DNA of 64,000 bases from Alterisphingorhabdus sp038748365 (GTDB lineage: Bacteria > Pseudomonadota > Alphaproteobacteria > Sphingomonadales > Sphingomonadaceae), in contig JBCDIZ010000002.1 of NCBI GenBank assembly GCA_038748365.1, positions 124,001-188,000 of the forward strand, in the 5' to 3' direction. A program made the translations under genes and the position numbers. Every line of letters starts with the position of its first letter. The first letter of the stretch is position 1. Shown in pieces: positions 17,665-26,308 of this stretch. The notes under the pieces are model-generated. The model saw only the letters and a program-made list of their open reading frames with translations. It had not been told where the DNA came from and did no database searches.

Positions 17665-18702
17665 ATGATGGAAACGCTGACGATTACCCGTCCTGATGAC
17701 TGGCATGTGCATCTGCGCGATGGTGAGATGTTGAATGCGGTGGCCCGCTATACCGCGCGGCAATTTGCCCGGGCAATTGTGATGCCCAATCTTACACCGC
17801 CGGTTACCACCAGCGCGATGGCGGCGGCCTATCGAGACCGGATTATCGCGGCGCTGGAGCCGGGGCAGAGTTTTACGCCGTTGATGACCTGCTATCTCAC
17901 CGATAATGCCGATCCTGATGATATGGCGCATGGTTTTGCCGAGGGCATTTATACTGCGGCCAAGCTCTATCCGGCGGGCGCAACCACCAATTCGGACTCG
18001 GGTGTGACCGATGTTGCCAATATCAAGGGCGCGTTGGCGCGGATGGCGGATATCGGGATGCCACTTTTGGTGCATGGCGAGGTCACCGATGCGGAAATCG
18101 ACATATTTGACCGCGAAAGGGTCTTCATCGAGCGCATCCTGCAGCCGCTGGTTGAAGAGCTACCGCATCTGAGGGTGGTATTTGAGCACATCACCACGGA
18201 AAATGCGGTGGAATTTGTTAAAAGTGCAGGCCCCAATGTTGCTGCCACCATCACCGCGCATCATTTGCATATCAACCGCAATGCCATGTTTGAGGGCGGG
18301 ATCAGGCCGCATGCCTATTGCTTGCCTATCGCCAAGCGTGAACATCACCGTCAGGCGCTGCGTAAGGCGGCGACTTCAGGTTCACCCAAATTCTTCCTCG
18401 GCACAGACAGCGCGCCGCATGAGATTGAAGCCAAGGAATCCGCCTGTGGCTGTGCCGGTATTTTCAGCGCGCCGCATGCGCTTGAGAGTTATTTGAAGGT
18501 TTTTGAGGAGGAGGATGCAATCGACAAATTTGAGGGCTTTGCTTCTTTTCACGGCCCCGATTTCTACCGCCTGCCGCGCAATACAGAGAAGGTTACGCTC
18601 AAGCGCACGCCCAATGATGTGACGTTCGGCTTTCAAGCGGCCGGGACGATTGTTGTCCCGTTCCATGCGGGCGACACGATCGATTGGGAATTTACGGCCT
18701 AA
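17665..18702 (+). CDS. pyrC: Dihydroorotase
   Basis: 345 residues, class II PyrC of pyrimidine synthesis, which cyclises carbamoyl aspartate to dihydroorotate. Binuclear zinc ligands are clear: WHVHLRDG (first His pair), KLYPAGATTNSDSG with the carboxylated Lys, LLVHGE, FEHITT, and GTDSAPH. Two adjacent ATG codons at 17665 and 17668 are candidate starts, because homologs begin about ten residues before RPDDWH; upstream in-frame codons would add an unusual extension. Followed by a palindromic element. Confidence 0.96.
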   Translation: MMETLTITRPDDWHVHLRDGEMLNAVARYTARQFARAIVMPNLTPPVTTSAMAAAYRDRIIAALEPGQSFTPLMTCYLTDNADPDDMAHGFAEGIYTAAKLYPAGATTNSDSGVTDVANIKGALARMADIGMPLLVHGEVTDAEIDIFDRERVFIERILQPLVEELPHLRVVFEHITTENAVEFVKSAGPNVAATITAHHLHINRNAMFEGGIRPHAYCLPIAKREHHRQALRKAATSGSPKFFLGTDSAPHEIEAKESACGCAGIFSAPHALESYLKVFEEEDAIDKFEGFASFHGPDFYRLPRNTEKVTLKRTPNDVTFGFQAAGTIVVPFHAGDTIDWEFTA

Positions 18703-18707
18703 TAAAT

Positions 18708-18844
18708 CCTCCCCGTTCACGGGGAGGTGGCAGGCGCCGCAGCGCTAGCGAAGGCGGCTGACGGAGGGGGTTATCCGCTTGTGATGCGTCTAGCGGCCCG
18801 CCCCCTCCACCGCTTCGCGGTCCCCCTCCCCATAAATGGGGAGG
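18708..18844. repeat. Composite CCTCCCC/GGGGAGG palindromic element
   Basis: Short hairpins CCTCCCC-gttcac-GGGGAGG (18708-18727) at the left and CTCCCC-ataaat-GGGGAG near 18827-18843 at the right frame a longer inverted segment in which GGAGGGGG (near 18764) faces CCCCCTCC (near 18801). It fills the gap between pyrC and the convergent rarD. A related element of the same build lies at 29699-29878. Confidence 0.7.
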
Positions 18845-18853
18845 AATATTGTA

Positions 18854-19801
18854 TTAAGCCTTCGCCCGAAGCGCTTTGCGCGCCGTTAGTAGCGCGTCGC
18901 CTGAGTAGATAATCAGTGCTGCCCAGATCAGGCCGAAACAGATCAGATGCGAGGTAGTGAGGGGTTCTTCGTAGAGGAATACACCAAGCAGGAACTGGAT
19001 GGTTGGGCCGATATATTGGACGAAGCCGAGTGTCGCCAGCGATAGCCGTTTTGCCGCGGAGGCGAAGAATAGCAGCGGCGTTGCGGTAATCGCGCCGCCC
19101 AGAACCAGATAGATATCGGTGCGCAGCGAATAGCCAAAGCCGGGACTGGCATCATAGAGAAAGGCCCATCCGGCAAAGGCCGCGGCAATCGGTAACAGCA
19201 GGGTGGTCTCTGCGGTCAGGCCGGGCACGGATTTGACCGGCGCGACTTTGCGCACCATGCCGTATAGGCCAAAACTCGCTGCCAAGGCGAGGCTGACCCA
19301 GATGGTGGCAAGCGTCTCCACCGCCAGTACGGCAACGCCTGCTGCCGCCATGGCGACCGCCAGCCATTGCACTGGTTTCAGCCGCTCAGAGAGGAAGAAA
19401 TAGCCCAGCACGACATTGAGCAGCGGGTTGAGATAATAGCCGAGGCTCGCTGCCAATATCTGGTTTTGATAAATCGCCCAGATATAGATCAGCCAGTTGG
19501 TAGCGATCAGTGCCGAACTGATCAGCATCAACCGCAATGTCTTGGGGTCGCGCATCACGCGATAAAATTCACCGAGGCGCTTGCGCTGCCATAATATGAG
19601 AAGCAGCAGCGGCACTGACCAGACAATCCGATGCGCCACTACTTCGAGCGCATTTATCTCCACCAACTGTTTGAAGAACAGCGGCATAAAGCCCCAGATA
19701 GTATAGGCGCATAGCGCATGGATCAGCCCGGTGCGTGCCGGATTGTCCTCGGTCTCAACCGCTGTCTGGATAGGGGGATCGCTGCGCGCCATAAGCGCCA
19801 T
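18854..19801 (-). CDS. rarD: RarD-type EamA permease
   Basis: 315 residues, ten-helix EamA protein of the RarD group (TIGR00688-like). The start GLIHALCAYTIWGFMPLFFK and the motif EVVAHRIVWSVPLL are characteristic. Named for chloramphenicol sensitivity in Pseudomonas but its natural substrate is unknown. The C-terminus meets the palindromic element at 18708-18844. A second in-frame ATG lies nine bases into the gene. Confidence 0.88.
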   Translation of the reverse strand: MALMARSDPPIQTAVETEDNPARTGLIHALCAYTIWGFMPLFFKQLVEINALEVVAHRIVWSVPLLLLILWQRKRLGEFYRVMRDPKTLRLMLISSALIATNWLIYIWAIYQNQILAASLGYYLNPLLNVVLGYFFLSERLKPVQWLAVAMAAAGVAVLAVETLATIWVSLALAASFGLYGMVRKVAPVKSVPGLTAETTLLLPIAAAFAGWAFLYDASPGFGYSLRTDIYLVLGGAITATPLLFFASAAKRLSLATLGFVQYIGPTIQFLLGVFLYEEPLTTSHLICFGLIWAALIIYSGDALLTARKALRAKA

Positions 19802-19862
19802 CTAGGCGCTTATGGTGGCTATTGCACGCAAGATAATCTCTTATCCTGCGAAGTTTTTCCGA

Positions 19863-20084
19863 TCAGAAAACGCCGCCGCCAAGAAATAGCCGGACGATAC
19901 AGATGGCCGCGACGATCAAACAGAAATTGCGGCCGCCATTATGTCGGGAAAGGGCCCCGAGCAATGCGCCGAACAGGGCGAAAGGCACAATGAACCAATT
20001 GACCGAGCCCAGCAGCGGAATGAATGCAAAAATGGCGAAGATCAGTGCGATAATGCCGATGAGGAAAGAAATAATGTTTAGCAT
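19863..20084 (-). CDS. Small hydrophobic membrane protein
   Basis: 73 residues from the ATG at 20084, with two to three hydrophobic segments (SFLIGIIALIFAIFAF; WFIVPFALFGALLGAL; FCLIVAAICIVRLFLGG) and a single basic loop SRHNGGRN. The frame is open 13 codons further upstream, which would add a non-hydrophobic Cys-rich leader and seems less likely. Function unknown. It resembles the many small envelope proteins of sphingomonads. Confidence 0.65.
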   Translation of the reverse strand: MLNIISFLIGIIALIFAIFAFIPLLGSVNWFIVPFALFGALLGALSRHNGGRNFCLIVAAICIVRLFLGGGVF

Positions 20085-20225
20085 TGCTGTATTATAGCAG
20101 TGACACACGTAAATGCAAGTCACAAAATACCGCTAAGCTGACAGCAAAGTTGCGATTTGTTCATATTAGATATGATATTTATGAACATAAGGGCGAATAA
20201 GAACAGGGCTGATGACGGAGTTATC

Positions 20226-20705
20226 ATGATGAATACGCTTCTTCCCAAGCTTTTGATGCCAGTTGCACTTATGGCTTTACCTGTCAGCGCACAGGCTGCT
20301 GAGATACCCTTGGCGCAGGACAACACAGTTTCATCCTTGGTCAGTTCGATGGCGATTGCGCCAGCAGCGTTAATAGCACCAGCGGCATTTGACGATGACG
20401 ACTGGTATGATGACGACGACGATCGTTGGGATCGGCGTGATCGTCGTCGGTTTCGCGAAGGGCGCCGTTTCCGGCGCGATCAGCGTATCCGCCGCAACAG
20501 CCGCATCTGGCGCGGGCGCGATGGCCGCTGGCGCTGCCGCCGCGATAATGGCACGACCGGCCTGTTGATTGGCGGTGCCGTGGGCGGATTGATTGGCAAT
20601 GAGCTTGCCGGTCGCGGTGACCGCACGCTCGGCACTGTACTCGGCGCGGTTGGTGGCGCATTTCTTGGCCGCGAGATTGACCGCGACAGATATCGTTGCC
20701 GCTAA
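20226..20705 (+). CDS. Glycine-zipper 2TM (17 kDa antigen-like) envelope protein
   Basis: 159 residues. A signal peptide (LMPVALMALPVSAQAAE) precedes a low-complexity acidic then basic stretch (DDDDWYDDDDDRW, then DRRRFREGRRFRR) and a C-terminal glycine-zipper region GLLIGGAVGGLIGNEL / GTVLGAVGGAFLGREI, the hallmark of the Rick_17kDa/SLT-type outer-membrane proteins. ATG 20226 or 20229 follows a GGAG at 20217. Function unknown; probably an envelope stabiliser. Confidence 0.8.
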   Translation: MMNTLLPKLLMPVALMALPVSAQAAEIPLAQDNTVSSLVSSMAIAPAALIAPAAFDDDDWYDDDDDRWDRRDRRRFREGRRFRRDQRIRRNSRIWRGRDGRWRCRRDNGTTGLLIGGAVGGLIGNELAGRGDRTLGTVLGAVGGAFLGREIDRDRYRCR

Positions 20706-20729
20706 ACCCATTTTCTGCCATCTCTCCCT

Positions 20730-20760
20730 CAGGCGGTCCGGTGTTCGCATCGGCCGCCTG
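20730..20760 (+). terminator. Hairpin after the glycine-zipper gene
   Basis: CAGGCGG (20730-20736) pairs with CCGCCTG (20754-20760), with a further CCG/CGG pair inside the loop. No strong T run follows (ATTTGCTT), so termination may be partial. Confidence 0.45.
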
Positions 20761-20793
20761 ATTTGCTTATGCCGAATGTGGGGGGATGTGATC

Positions 20794-21348
20794 ATGATAA
20801 ACGGACCGATATTGGTAACCGAAAGGCTGATTCTGCGTCCACCAGCGCCAGAGGATTTTGACTCCTTCGCCCAATTTTCTGCTGATGAAGAAACCACCCG
20901 TTTTATCGGCGGCACGATGCAGCGTGCTGCGGCATGGCGATCCTGGGCGGTGATGACCGGGGCCTGGCATCTGCGCGGTTTTGCCATGTTCTCAGTACTG
21001 TTGCGCGAGAATGGCGCATGGATTGGCCGTATCGGTCCATGGGAGCCAGAGGGCTGGCCCGATAAGGAGATCGGCTGGGGCATTGCGCCGGACTATGCTG
21101 GCAAAGGCTATGCCCGTGAGGCGGCGGTGGCGTGTATGGATTATGTGTTCGATCTGCTCGGCTGGGAGAAGGTGATCCATACCATTGACCCGGAGAATAT
21201 CGCCTCGATCAAGCTGGCCGAACGGCTAGGCTCGACAAATAAAGGACCGACACAATTACCGGCTCCGTTTCAGGAAGCACGCGTCGACAGCTATGAACAG
21301 ACGCGCGAAGAATGGCAGGAAAACCGCAAGCAATTCAAAGGAGGATGA
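20794..21348 (+). CDS. GNAT-family N-acetyltransferase
   Basis: 184 residues of the RimJ/RimL-like GNAT group: a start TERLILRPPAPEDFDSF, the acetyl-CoA loop GWGIAPDYAGKGYAREAA and a C-terminal tail AERLGSTNKG. It probably acetylates a small molecule or protein N-terminus. The ATG at 20794 follows GGGGGA with 8-base spacing; longer in-frame starts overlap the preceding gene. The stop lies inside the ribosome site of the DUF1330 gene, so the two are likely coupled. Confidence 0.88.
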   Translation: MINGPILVTERLILRPPAPEDFDSFAQFSADEETTRFIGGTMQRAAAWRSWAVMTGAWHLRGFAMFSVLLRENGAWIGRIGPWEPEGWPDKEIGWGIAPDYAGKGYAREAAVACMDYVFDLLGWEKVIHTIDPENIASIKLAERLGSTNKGPTQLPAPFQEARVDSYEQTREEWQENRKQFKGG

Positions 21349-21350
21349 TG

Positions 21351-21794
21351 ATGGCAGATGAGAATTATGTTGATCCAAGCCCGGAGCTGTTTGCAGCGTT
21401 CAAGGCGTTGCCGCGTGATAAACCGATCAACATGATCAATATGCTGCGCTTCCATGAAAAGGCAGTTTATCCCGAAGATCATCCGCTCGCGGACAAAGGC
21501 ATGAGCGGTGCCGAAGCCTATGTCGAATATGGCAAGACCAGCGGACCGATTTTTCAACGTGTTGGCGGCGAAGTAATCTGGCGCGGAGCCTATGAGACAA
21601 TGGTGATCGGCCCCAATGATGAATATTGGGATGCGGTGTTTGTCGCGCGCTATCCTCATGCAGGCGGGTTTCTGGAGATGGTCACAGACCCCGAATATCG
21701 CAAAGCGGTGGTCAATCGCCAGGCAGCGGTGAAGACCTCGCGGCTTATCCGCTGCGGTGATCTAGTCTCCCAAAATGGCACATTTTCCGGCTGA
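21351..21794 (+). CDS. DUF1330 family protein
   Basis: 147 residues of the ABM-fold DUF1330 group, with the recognisable SPELFAAFKALP start and KPINMINMLRFHE, then WDAVFVARYPHAGGFLEMV. The fold is shared by small monooxygenases but no catalytic residue is obvious. A GGAGG lies 6 bases before the ATG at 21351, and it starts 2 bp after the acetyltransferase stop. Confidence 0.85.
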   Translation: MADENYVDPSPELFAAFKALPRDKPINMINMLRFHEKAVYPEDHPLADKGMSGAEAYVEYGKTSGPIFQRVGGEVIWRGAYETMVIGPNDEYWDAVFVARYPHAGGFLEMVTDPEYRKAVVNRQAAVKTSRLIRCGDLVSQNGTFSG

Positions 21795-21892
21795 GCCTTG
21801 TCAATTTGTTCCGTTTGCATAATCGGTTGGCAAGATTTTCATGGCATTAGGCGTAATGACCATGAACAGACCAGCATGAGCGGAGCAGGGCA

Positions 21893-22696
21893 ATGGACAT
21901 CGGGAAAAGCAGCACGAGTGCACAGCGGCTGACAAGCTATAGCGGCAACTCTGCCCGTGTTGCGTTGATAGCCGGGGCAACCGCCTTACTGCTGTCTGCT
22001 TGCGGTGTTGGCAGTGAGGCCGAAGAAGAAATTGATGCGGCCACTGACCCGGCAATAGCCGGGGCTTTGGAAGAGGAACTGCTGGTCGATCCTGATCTGG
22101 TCGAGCAGGCCAATCGCAACAATGCCCTTGATCCACAAGGGGCCAATACCGGTGCGGTGCCCGCGCCCAAGCCTGCCGATATCAAAGCATCGCGCGAAGC
22201 GGCGGTGAAGGAATTTGGCAGCAAGGGCATGATGAGCGCACCCGAACCCAAAAGTGTGAGCGCCGAAGAATGCCCCGGATGCGATGGTGATCGCACCGGC
22301 GTGACGCTCGGGGCCAAGGCGGATATTCAGGCTGGTAAGCGCGGCAAGGCCAAGTGCAACGCCAAGATCGATTATGATGCCAAATGGGCGGCGCGGATGC
22401 CGCCGGAATTCCCGGTCTATCCCAAGGGCAATGTCACCGAGGCTGCGGGCGTTGACGGCGATTCATGCAATTTGCGCGCAGTGACCTTCACGACGGGCAA
22501 CAGCATCAAGGAAGTCGTCGATTATTATTATACCAAGGCCCAGCGCGCGCGATATTCCGCTGAATATCTTATCCACGAGGGCGAACATACGCTGGGCGGC
22601 GTGCGTAAATCTGATGATGCCGCTTATGTCATCTTCCTGCGCAAGCGCGGCAAGGATATGACCGAGGTGGATATCGTCGCCAATAACGGTCGATAA
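21893..22696 (+). CDS. Predicted lipoprotein of unknown function
   Basis: 267 residues. After a cytoplasmic start the hydrophobic run ends in the lipobox LLSAC (Cys37), so export and lipidation are predicted. The mature part has an acidic Pro/Ala-rich linker followed by a domain with five cysteines (ECPGCD, AKCNAK, DSCNLR) and the sequence YYYTKAQRARYSAEYL. No named family. A convergent MscS gene starts only 6 bp past its stop on the other strand. Confidence 0.78.
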   Translation: MDIGKSSTSAQRLTSYSGNSARVALIAGATALLLSACGVGSEAEEEIDAATDPAIAGALEEELLVDPDLVEQANRNNALDPQGANTGAVPAPKPADIKASREAAVKEFGSKGMMSAPEPKSVSAEECPGCDGDRTGVTLGAKADIQAGKRGKAKCNAKIDYDAKWAARMPPEFPVYPKGNVTEAAGVDGDSCNLRAVTFTTGNSIKEVVDYYYTKAQRARYSAEYLIHEGEHTLGGVRKSDDAAYVIFLRKRGKDMTEVDIVANNGR

Positions 22697-22701
22697 GGAC
22701 G

Positions 22702-24036
22702 TTATTCAGCGTCATTTTCCTGTTCAACGAGAGCTTCTCGCGCAGACATCAGCATATTGGCCGCGCCTTCATCGATGGAACGCAGATGCAGGTCGCGCTG
22801 CGGGAAGGGAATTTCGACGTCATTTTCCTTGAGCAGGTCCCAGACCCGCATCATTATATCGCCGCGAACATTGCCGACACCCTTATGCGGATCGTTGATC
22901 CAGGCACGTATCTCGAAATTGACGCTGTTATCGCCAAATTCCAGCAGCCACGCCACGGGCTTGGGGTTCTTCAGAACCCGCGGTGACTCATTGACCGCCT
23001 TGAGCAGAAGCTTCTGTACCAGCTTCATATCGCTGCCATAGCTGACGCCGACAGGGATTTTCATCCGCACATTGGGGTCGGAATAGGACCAGTTCTCGAC
23101 CTCGGTGGTCATCAGATTCTCGTTCGGAATCAGATGCTCTTTGCCATCGCGCGTCAGCACCGAAACGGCGCGCACGCCGATCTTGTTGACCCAGCCAAAG
23201 CTGTCCCCGACGACAATGATATCGCCGGGCTTGATAGAACGGTCCATTAACAGGATGATCCCGGCAATCAAGTTACCAACGGTCTTCTGCATACCAAAGC
23301 CGATGGCCAGACCAAAGGCACCTGAGAAGACTGCCAGCGCCGTCAGGTCGATGCCCAGAACATTGAGGCCGAGGACAAAGGCAACAGCCAATATCGCAAC
23401 CGTAGCGAGCTTTTGGGCCAGCACTTTTTGCGAGCCGTCGAGCGTATCAGTGGTGTTGATGATATGCCCCGCAACACGGATAACCACGCGAGCAAGGGCA
23501 AACAGGATAACCGTGGTGACCAATATGGTGGCGACCCACCACAGGGTGATACGACGCGTACCGATATTGATACCGACGCTTTCCAGCGCGATATAAATTT
23601 CCTGTATTTCCTCGACCAAGGCGAAGCCGGTGCCGAGTGCTATGATTATGCCAACAACGGTCCCAAGCCAGTTGGGCATACGTACGCCGCGGATCAGATT
23701 GTTGGCAAACAGTCCAACAGCTATCGCAATTGTCAGTGCAAAAATGACATGGGCGATAACCTCCCAGCTATAGACCGATAGAAATATACTGGAGAGAATG
23801 AATAGAACGGCCTGGCGGCACATATTGCGAATGCGTCGCTGCGCCAATTCGCTCTCATAGCCTGCCCTGTGTTCCCATAGCTTGCCAAGCAAGGGTCCGA
23901 CAGAGCGGCTTACCAGCCAGCCAGCGACCAGCGCGGCAACGACCAATATGGCGGCAATAACACCTTGAACGTAGATGATGTCACCTGGGGAATCGATCAT
24001 TGCTGATCGCAACTGGGCGGCAATCTGGTTCATCAT
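22702..24036 (-). CDS. MscS-family mechanosensitive channel
   Basis: 444 residues. Several N-terminal helices precede the MscS core, where the pore helix GFAFGLAIGFGMQKTVGNLIAGIILLMD (near residue 240) and the upper beta domain IKPGDIIVVGDSFGWV are diagnostic, then a carboxy domain ending FPQRDLHLRS. Acts as a tension-gated channel in the inner membrane. Its start codon overlaps the stop of the upstream metC by four bases (ATGA), an unexpected pairing of unrelated functions. Confidence 0.93.
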   Translation of the reverse strand: MMNQIAAQLRSAMIDSPGDIIYVQGVIAAILVVAALVAGWLVSRSVGPLLGKLWEHRAGYESELAQRRIRNMCRQAVLFILSSIFLSVYSWEVIAHVIFALTIAIAVGLFANNLIRGVRMPNWLGTVVGIIIALGTGFALVEEIQEIYIALESVGINIGTRRITLWWVATILVTTVILFALARVVIRVAGHIINTTDTLDGSQKVLAQKLATVAILAVAFVLGLNVLGIDLTALAVFSGAFGLAIGFGMQKTVGNLIAGIILLMDRSIKPGDIIVVGDSFGWVNKIGVRAVSVLTRDGKEHLIPNENLMTTEVENWSYSDPNVRMKIPVGVSYGSDMKLVQKLLLKAVNESPRVLKNPKPVAWLLEFGDNSVNFEIRAWINDPHKGVGNVRGDIMMRVWDLLKENDVEIPFPQRDLHLRSIDEGAANMLMSAREALVEQENDAE

Positions 24037-25256
24037 GGAGCCAGTCTAAACGCCTCCAGCCCCGACGCAAGGTCAGCGATCAGATCATCCGCATCTTCCA
24101 AACCGATTTGCAGCCGCACCAAATGCCTGTCAGCCGGGTCATGATCAGCGGGCGGCCAGGGGGTTGCGCTGCGGTCGGGCGCTGGATCGGCAGGTATGGC
24201 AAGGCTCTCATAGCCACCCCAGCTATAGCCGATACCAAATAAGTTCAGCGCATCGACCAGTGCATCACGCGCTTCTGCGCTGCCACCTTTGAGGATGAAA
24301 GAAAACAGTCCGCTGCTGCCGGTAAAATCGCGTGCCCAGATGTCATGCCCGGGGCAGGATGGCAGGGCGGGATGGAGTACCCTTGCGATCTCGGGTTGTT
24401 CATCTAGCCATTGCGCGATGGCAAGCGCGCTTTGCTGATGTCGTTCCAGCCGCACATCGAGCGTGCGCAGGCCGCGAGCCGCGAGATAGGCATCATCCGG
24501 TGAGACCACATGGCCCAGCGATTGTGCGGTGCGGCGCAGTCGCCACCAGTGTTTCTCATTTGCAGTGGCCGCGCCCATCATCACATCCGAATGGCCGACA
24601 ATATATTTGGTCGCCGCGTTCATCACGATGTCGACGCCTTTCTCGATGGCGGTGAAGAAATGCGATGTCGCCCAGGTATTGTCGAGCAGAGTGGTGATTT
24701 TGGGATTGGCCTGTTTGGCAGCGGCGCACATGGCGGGGATATTGCTGACCTCGAATGTCAGGCTACCGGGGCTTTCCATCCAGATGGCGCGGGTTTTGTC
24801 GCAGATCAGTTCGCTAATGCCCGCCCCGACCAACGGATCATAAAAGCGCGTTTCTATGCCCATGCGCTTGAGCAGCGTATTCGCCATGCCTCGGCTAGGG
24901 TCATAGCTATTATCGCTCATCAGCAGCACATCGCCCGGTGCCAGTACCGCGAGCAGCGACCCGGCAATGGCGGCGACGCCTGACGGATAGAGCATGGTGC
25001 CATGCGCCCCGGGTTCCATCGCGGTCAGCGCGTCAGCCAGCGACCATTGGGTAGGGGACCCTCGGCGGCCATAGAAAAAGCGGCCATCTTCATTGTTTTT
25101 GGGACCCGAACGCAGATCGGCAACGCTGTCGTAAAGATGGGTGCTGGCCCGCCATACCGGCGGATTGACGACCGGGCCAGTCCACACCTTGTGCCGCCCA
25201 GCGGTCACAGCGCGGGTGGCGGGTTTTTGGTTGGATGATTTCTGATCTTTAGGCAA
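24033..25256 (-). CDS. metC: PLP-dependent cystathionine beta-lyase family enzyme
   Basis: 407 residues of the Cys/Met metabolism transsulfuration fold. The PLP lysine is Lys217 in NAATKYIVGHSDVMMG, and the cofactor and substrate loops LLDNTWATSHFF and YPSGVAAIAGSLLAVL are in place. MetC converts cystathionine to homocysteine; cystathionine gamma-lyase or a MetZ-like activity is possible, since the group interconverts easily. Its stop overlaps the MscS start by four bases. Confidence 0.88.
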   Translation of the reverse strand: MPKDQKSSNQKPATRAVTAGRHKVWTGPVVNPPVWRASTHLYDSVADLRSGPKNNEDGRFFYGRRGSPTQWSLADALTAMEPGAHGTMLYPSGVAAIAGSLLAVLAPGDVLLMSDNSYDPSRGMANTLLKRMGIETRFYDPLVGAGISELICDKTRAIWMESPGSLTFEVSNIPAMCAAAKQANPKITTLLDNTWATSHFFTAIEKGVDIVMNAATKYIVGHSDVMMGAATANEKHWWRLRRTAQSLGHVVSPDDAYLAARGLRTLDVRLERHQQSALAIAQWLDEQPEIARVLHPALPSCPGHDIWARDFTGSSGLFSFILKGGSAEARDALVDALNLFGIGYSWGGYESLAIPADPAPDRSATPWPPADHDPADRHLVRLQIGLEDADDLIADLASGLEAFRLAP

Positions 25257-25297
25257 ATGTTTAACCGTGAGGGCTTACGGCCTGATTCTATTGGGTA

Positions 25298-26134
25298 TTA
25301 CCCTGTCGCCTTGGGCGTATCGGCATCCGCGCCCCATTCGGCCCAGCTGCCATCATATAGCGCGACATCGCTTTTGCCGAGCAGCGTCGCGCCAAAGGCG
25401 AGGACCGAAGCGGTCATGCCCGAGCCACAGGTGGTGACAATCGGCTTGTCGAGATCAACACCGGCATCGGTAAAGGCCGCGCTCAGATCATCGCCGGTTT
25501 TCCATGTGCCGTCACTGTTGAACAGCGCCATATGCGGCACGTTGATTGAGCCCGGGATATGACCGCTGGCAATGCCTTCGCGTGGGTCTTCCTCTGCACC
25601 GCTGAAACGGGCGGCTGGACGGGCATCGATAACCTGCTCATCCTTGCTGTGCAGATTGGCGAGCATCGCCGCCTTGTCGCGCAGATTTTTGTCATCCTGC
25701 CACACGGTGAAATGGCGGTGGCGCAACTGTTGCTTGCCGCCTTCGAGCGGGCGGTCTTCGGCTTTCCATTTGGCAATGCCGCCGTCAAGGATCGCCACTT
25801 CATGTGCGCCGAACATGGTCAGCATAAACCAGGCGCGCGCCGAGGATTTGAGCGGGCTGTCATCATACAGCACGATACGGCTGCCATCACCAAGGCCGAG
25901 CGATTGCATGCGGCTGGCGAATTTTTCCGGGCGGGGCAGGGTGTTTTCAACCGGCGCATTATTGTCGACCAGTTCGCCCAGATCCATGAATACTGCACCG
26001 GGGATATGGCCCGCTTCATATTCTGCCGCGGCATTGCGTCCGCTGTCCGGTAGAAATTTTGTTGCATCGACAATACGCAGATCGGTGGCATTCAATTCCC
26101 CTGCCAGCCATTCCGTAGATACGAGCAAGTCCAT
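25298..26134 (-). CDS. sseA: 3-mercaptopyruvate / thiosulfate sulfurtransferase
   Basis: 278 residues with two rhodanese domains. The catalytic Cys236 sits in CGSGMTAS, the six-residue loop typical of mercaptopyruvate sulfurtransferases (CGSGVT). The N-terminal repeat is inactive, as in the family. The ATG at 26134 matches homolog starts (MDLLVSTEWL) although a GTG-like codon lies 4 codons upstream. Sits 41 bp downstream of the cystathionine lyase, consistent with a small sulfur-amino-acid group. Confidence 0.92.
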   Translation of the reverse strand: MDLLVSTEWLAGELNATDLRIVDATKFLPDSGRNAAAEYEAGHIPGAVFMDLGELVDNNAPVENTLPRPEKFASRMQSLGLGDGSRIVLYDDSPLKSSARAWFMLTMFGAHEVAILDGGIAKWKAEDRPLEGGKQQLRHRHFTVWQDDKNLRDKAAMLANLHSKDEQVIDARPAARFSGAEEDPREGIASGHIPGSINVPHMALFNSDGTWKTGDDLSAAFTDAGVDLDKPIVTTCGSGMTASVLAFGATLLGKSDVALYDGSWAEWGADADTPKATG

Positions 26135-26308
26135 AATGTTCCCCATATTTTCACGATGTGCTGTGAATCATCGCGTTATTAGTTCAGATAAAGTGTCTGC
26201 TTTTGATCACTAATGAGTCGAAACCGGGCCGTCGAGCAAGAAATCGCGCATAGCGAAAGAAGCCTATCAGCGTTGCAATTATGATGCATTGTGTAGCGGA
26301 GCCTTCGC

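Noticed and set aside
19820..19858. A hairpin (CGCAAGATAA facing TTATCCTGCG) between two minus-strand genes
   Set aside because: It has a mismatch and no T run in the direction of either neighbour, so I do not call it a terminator.
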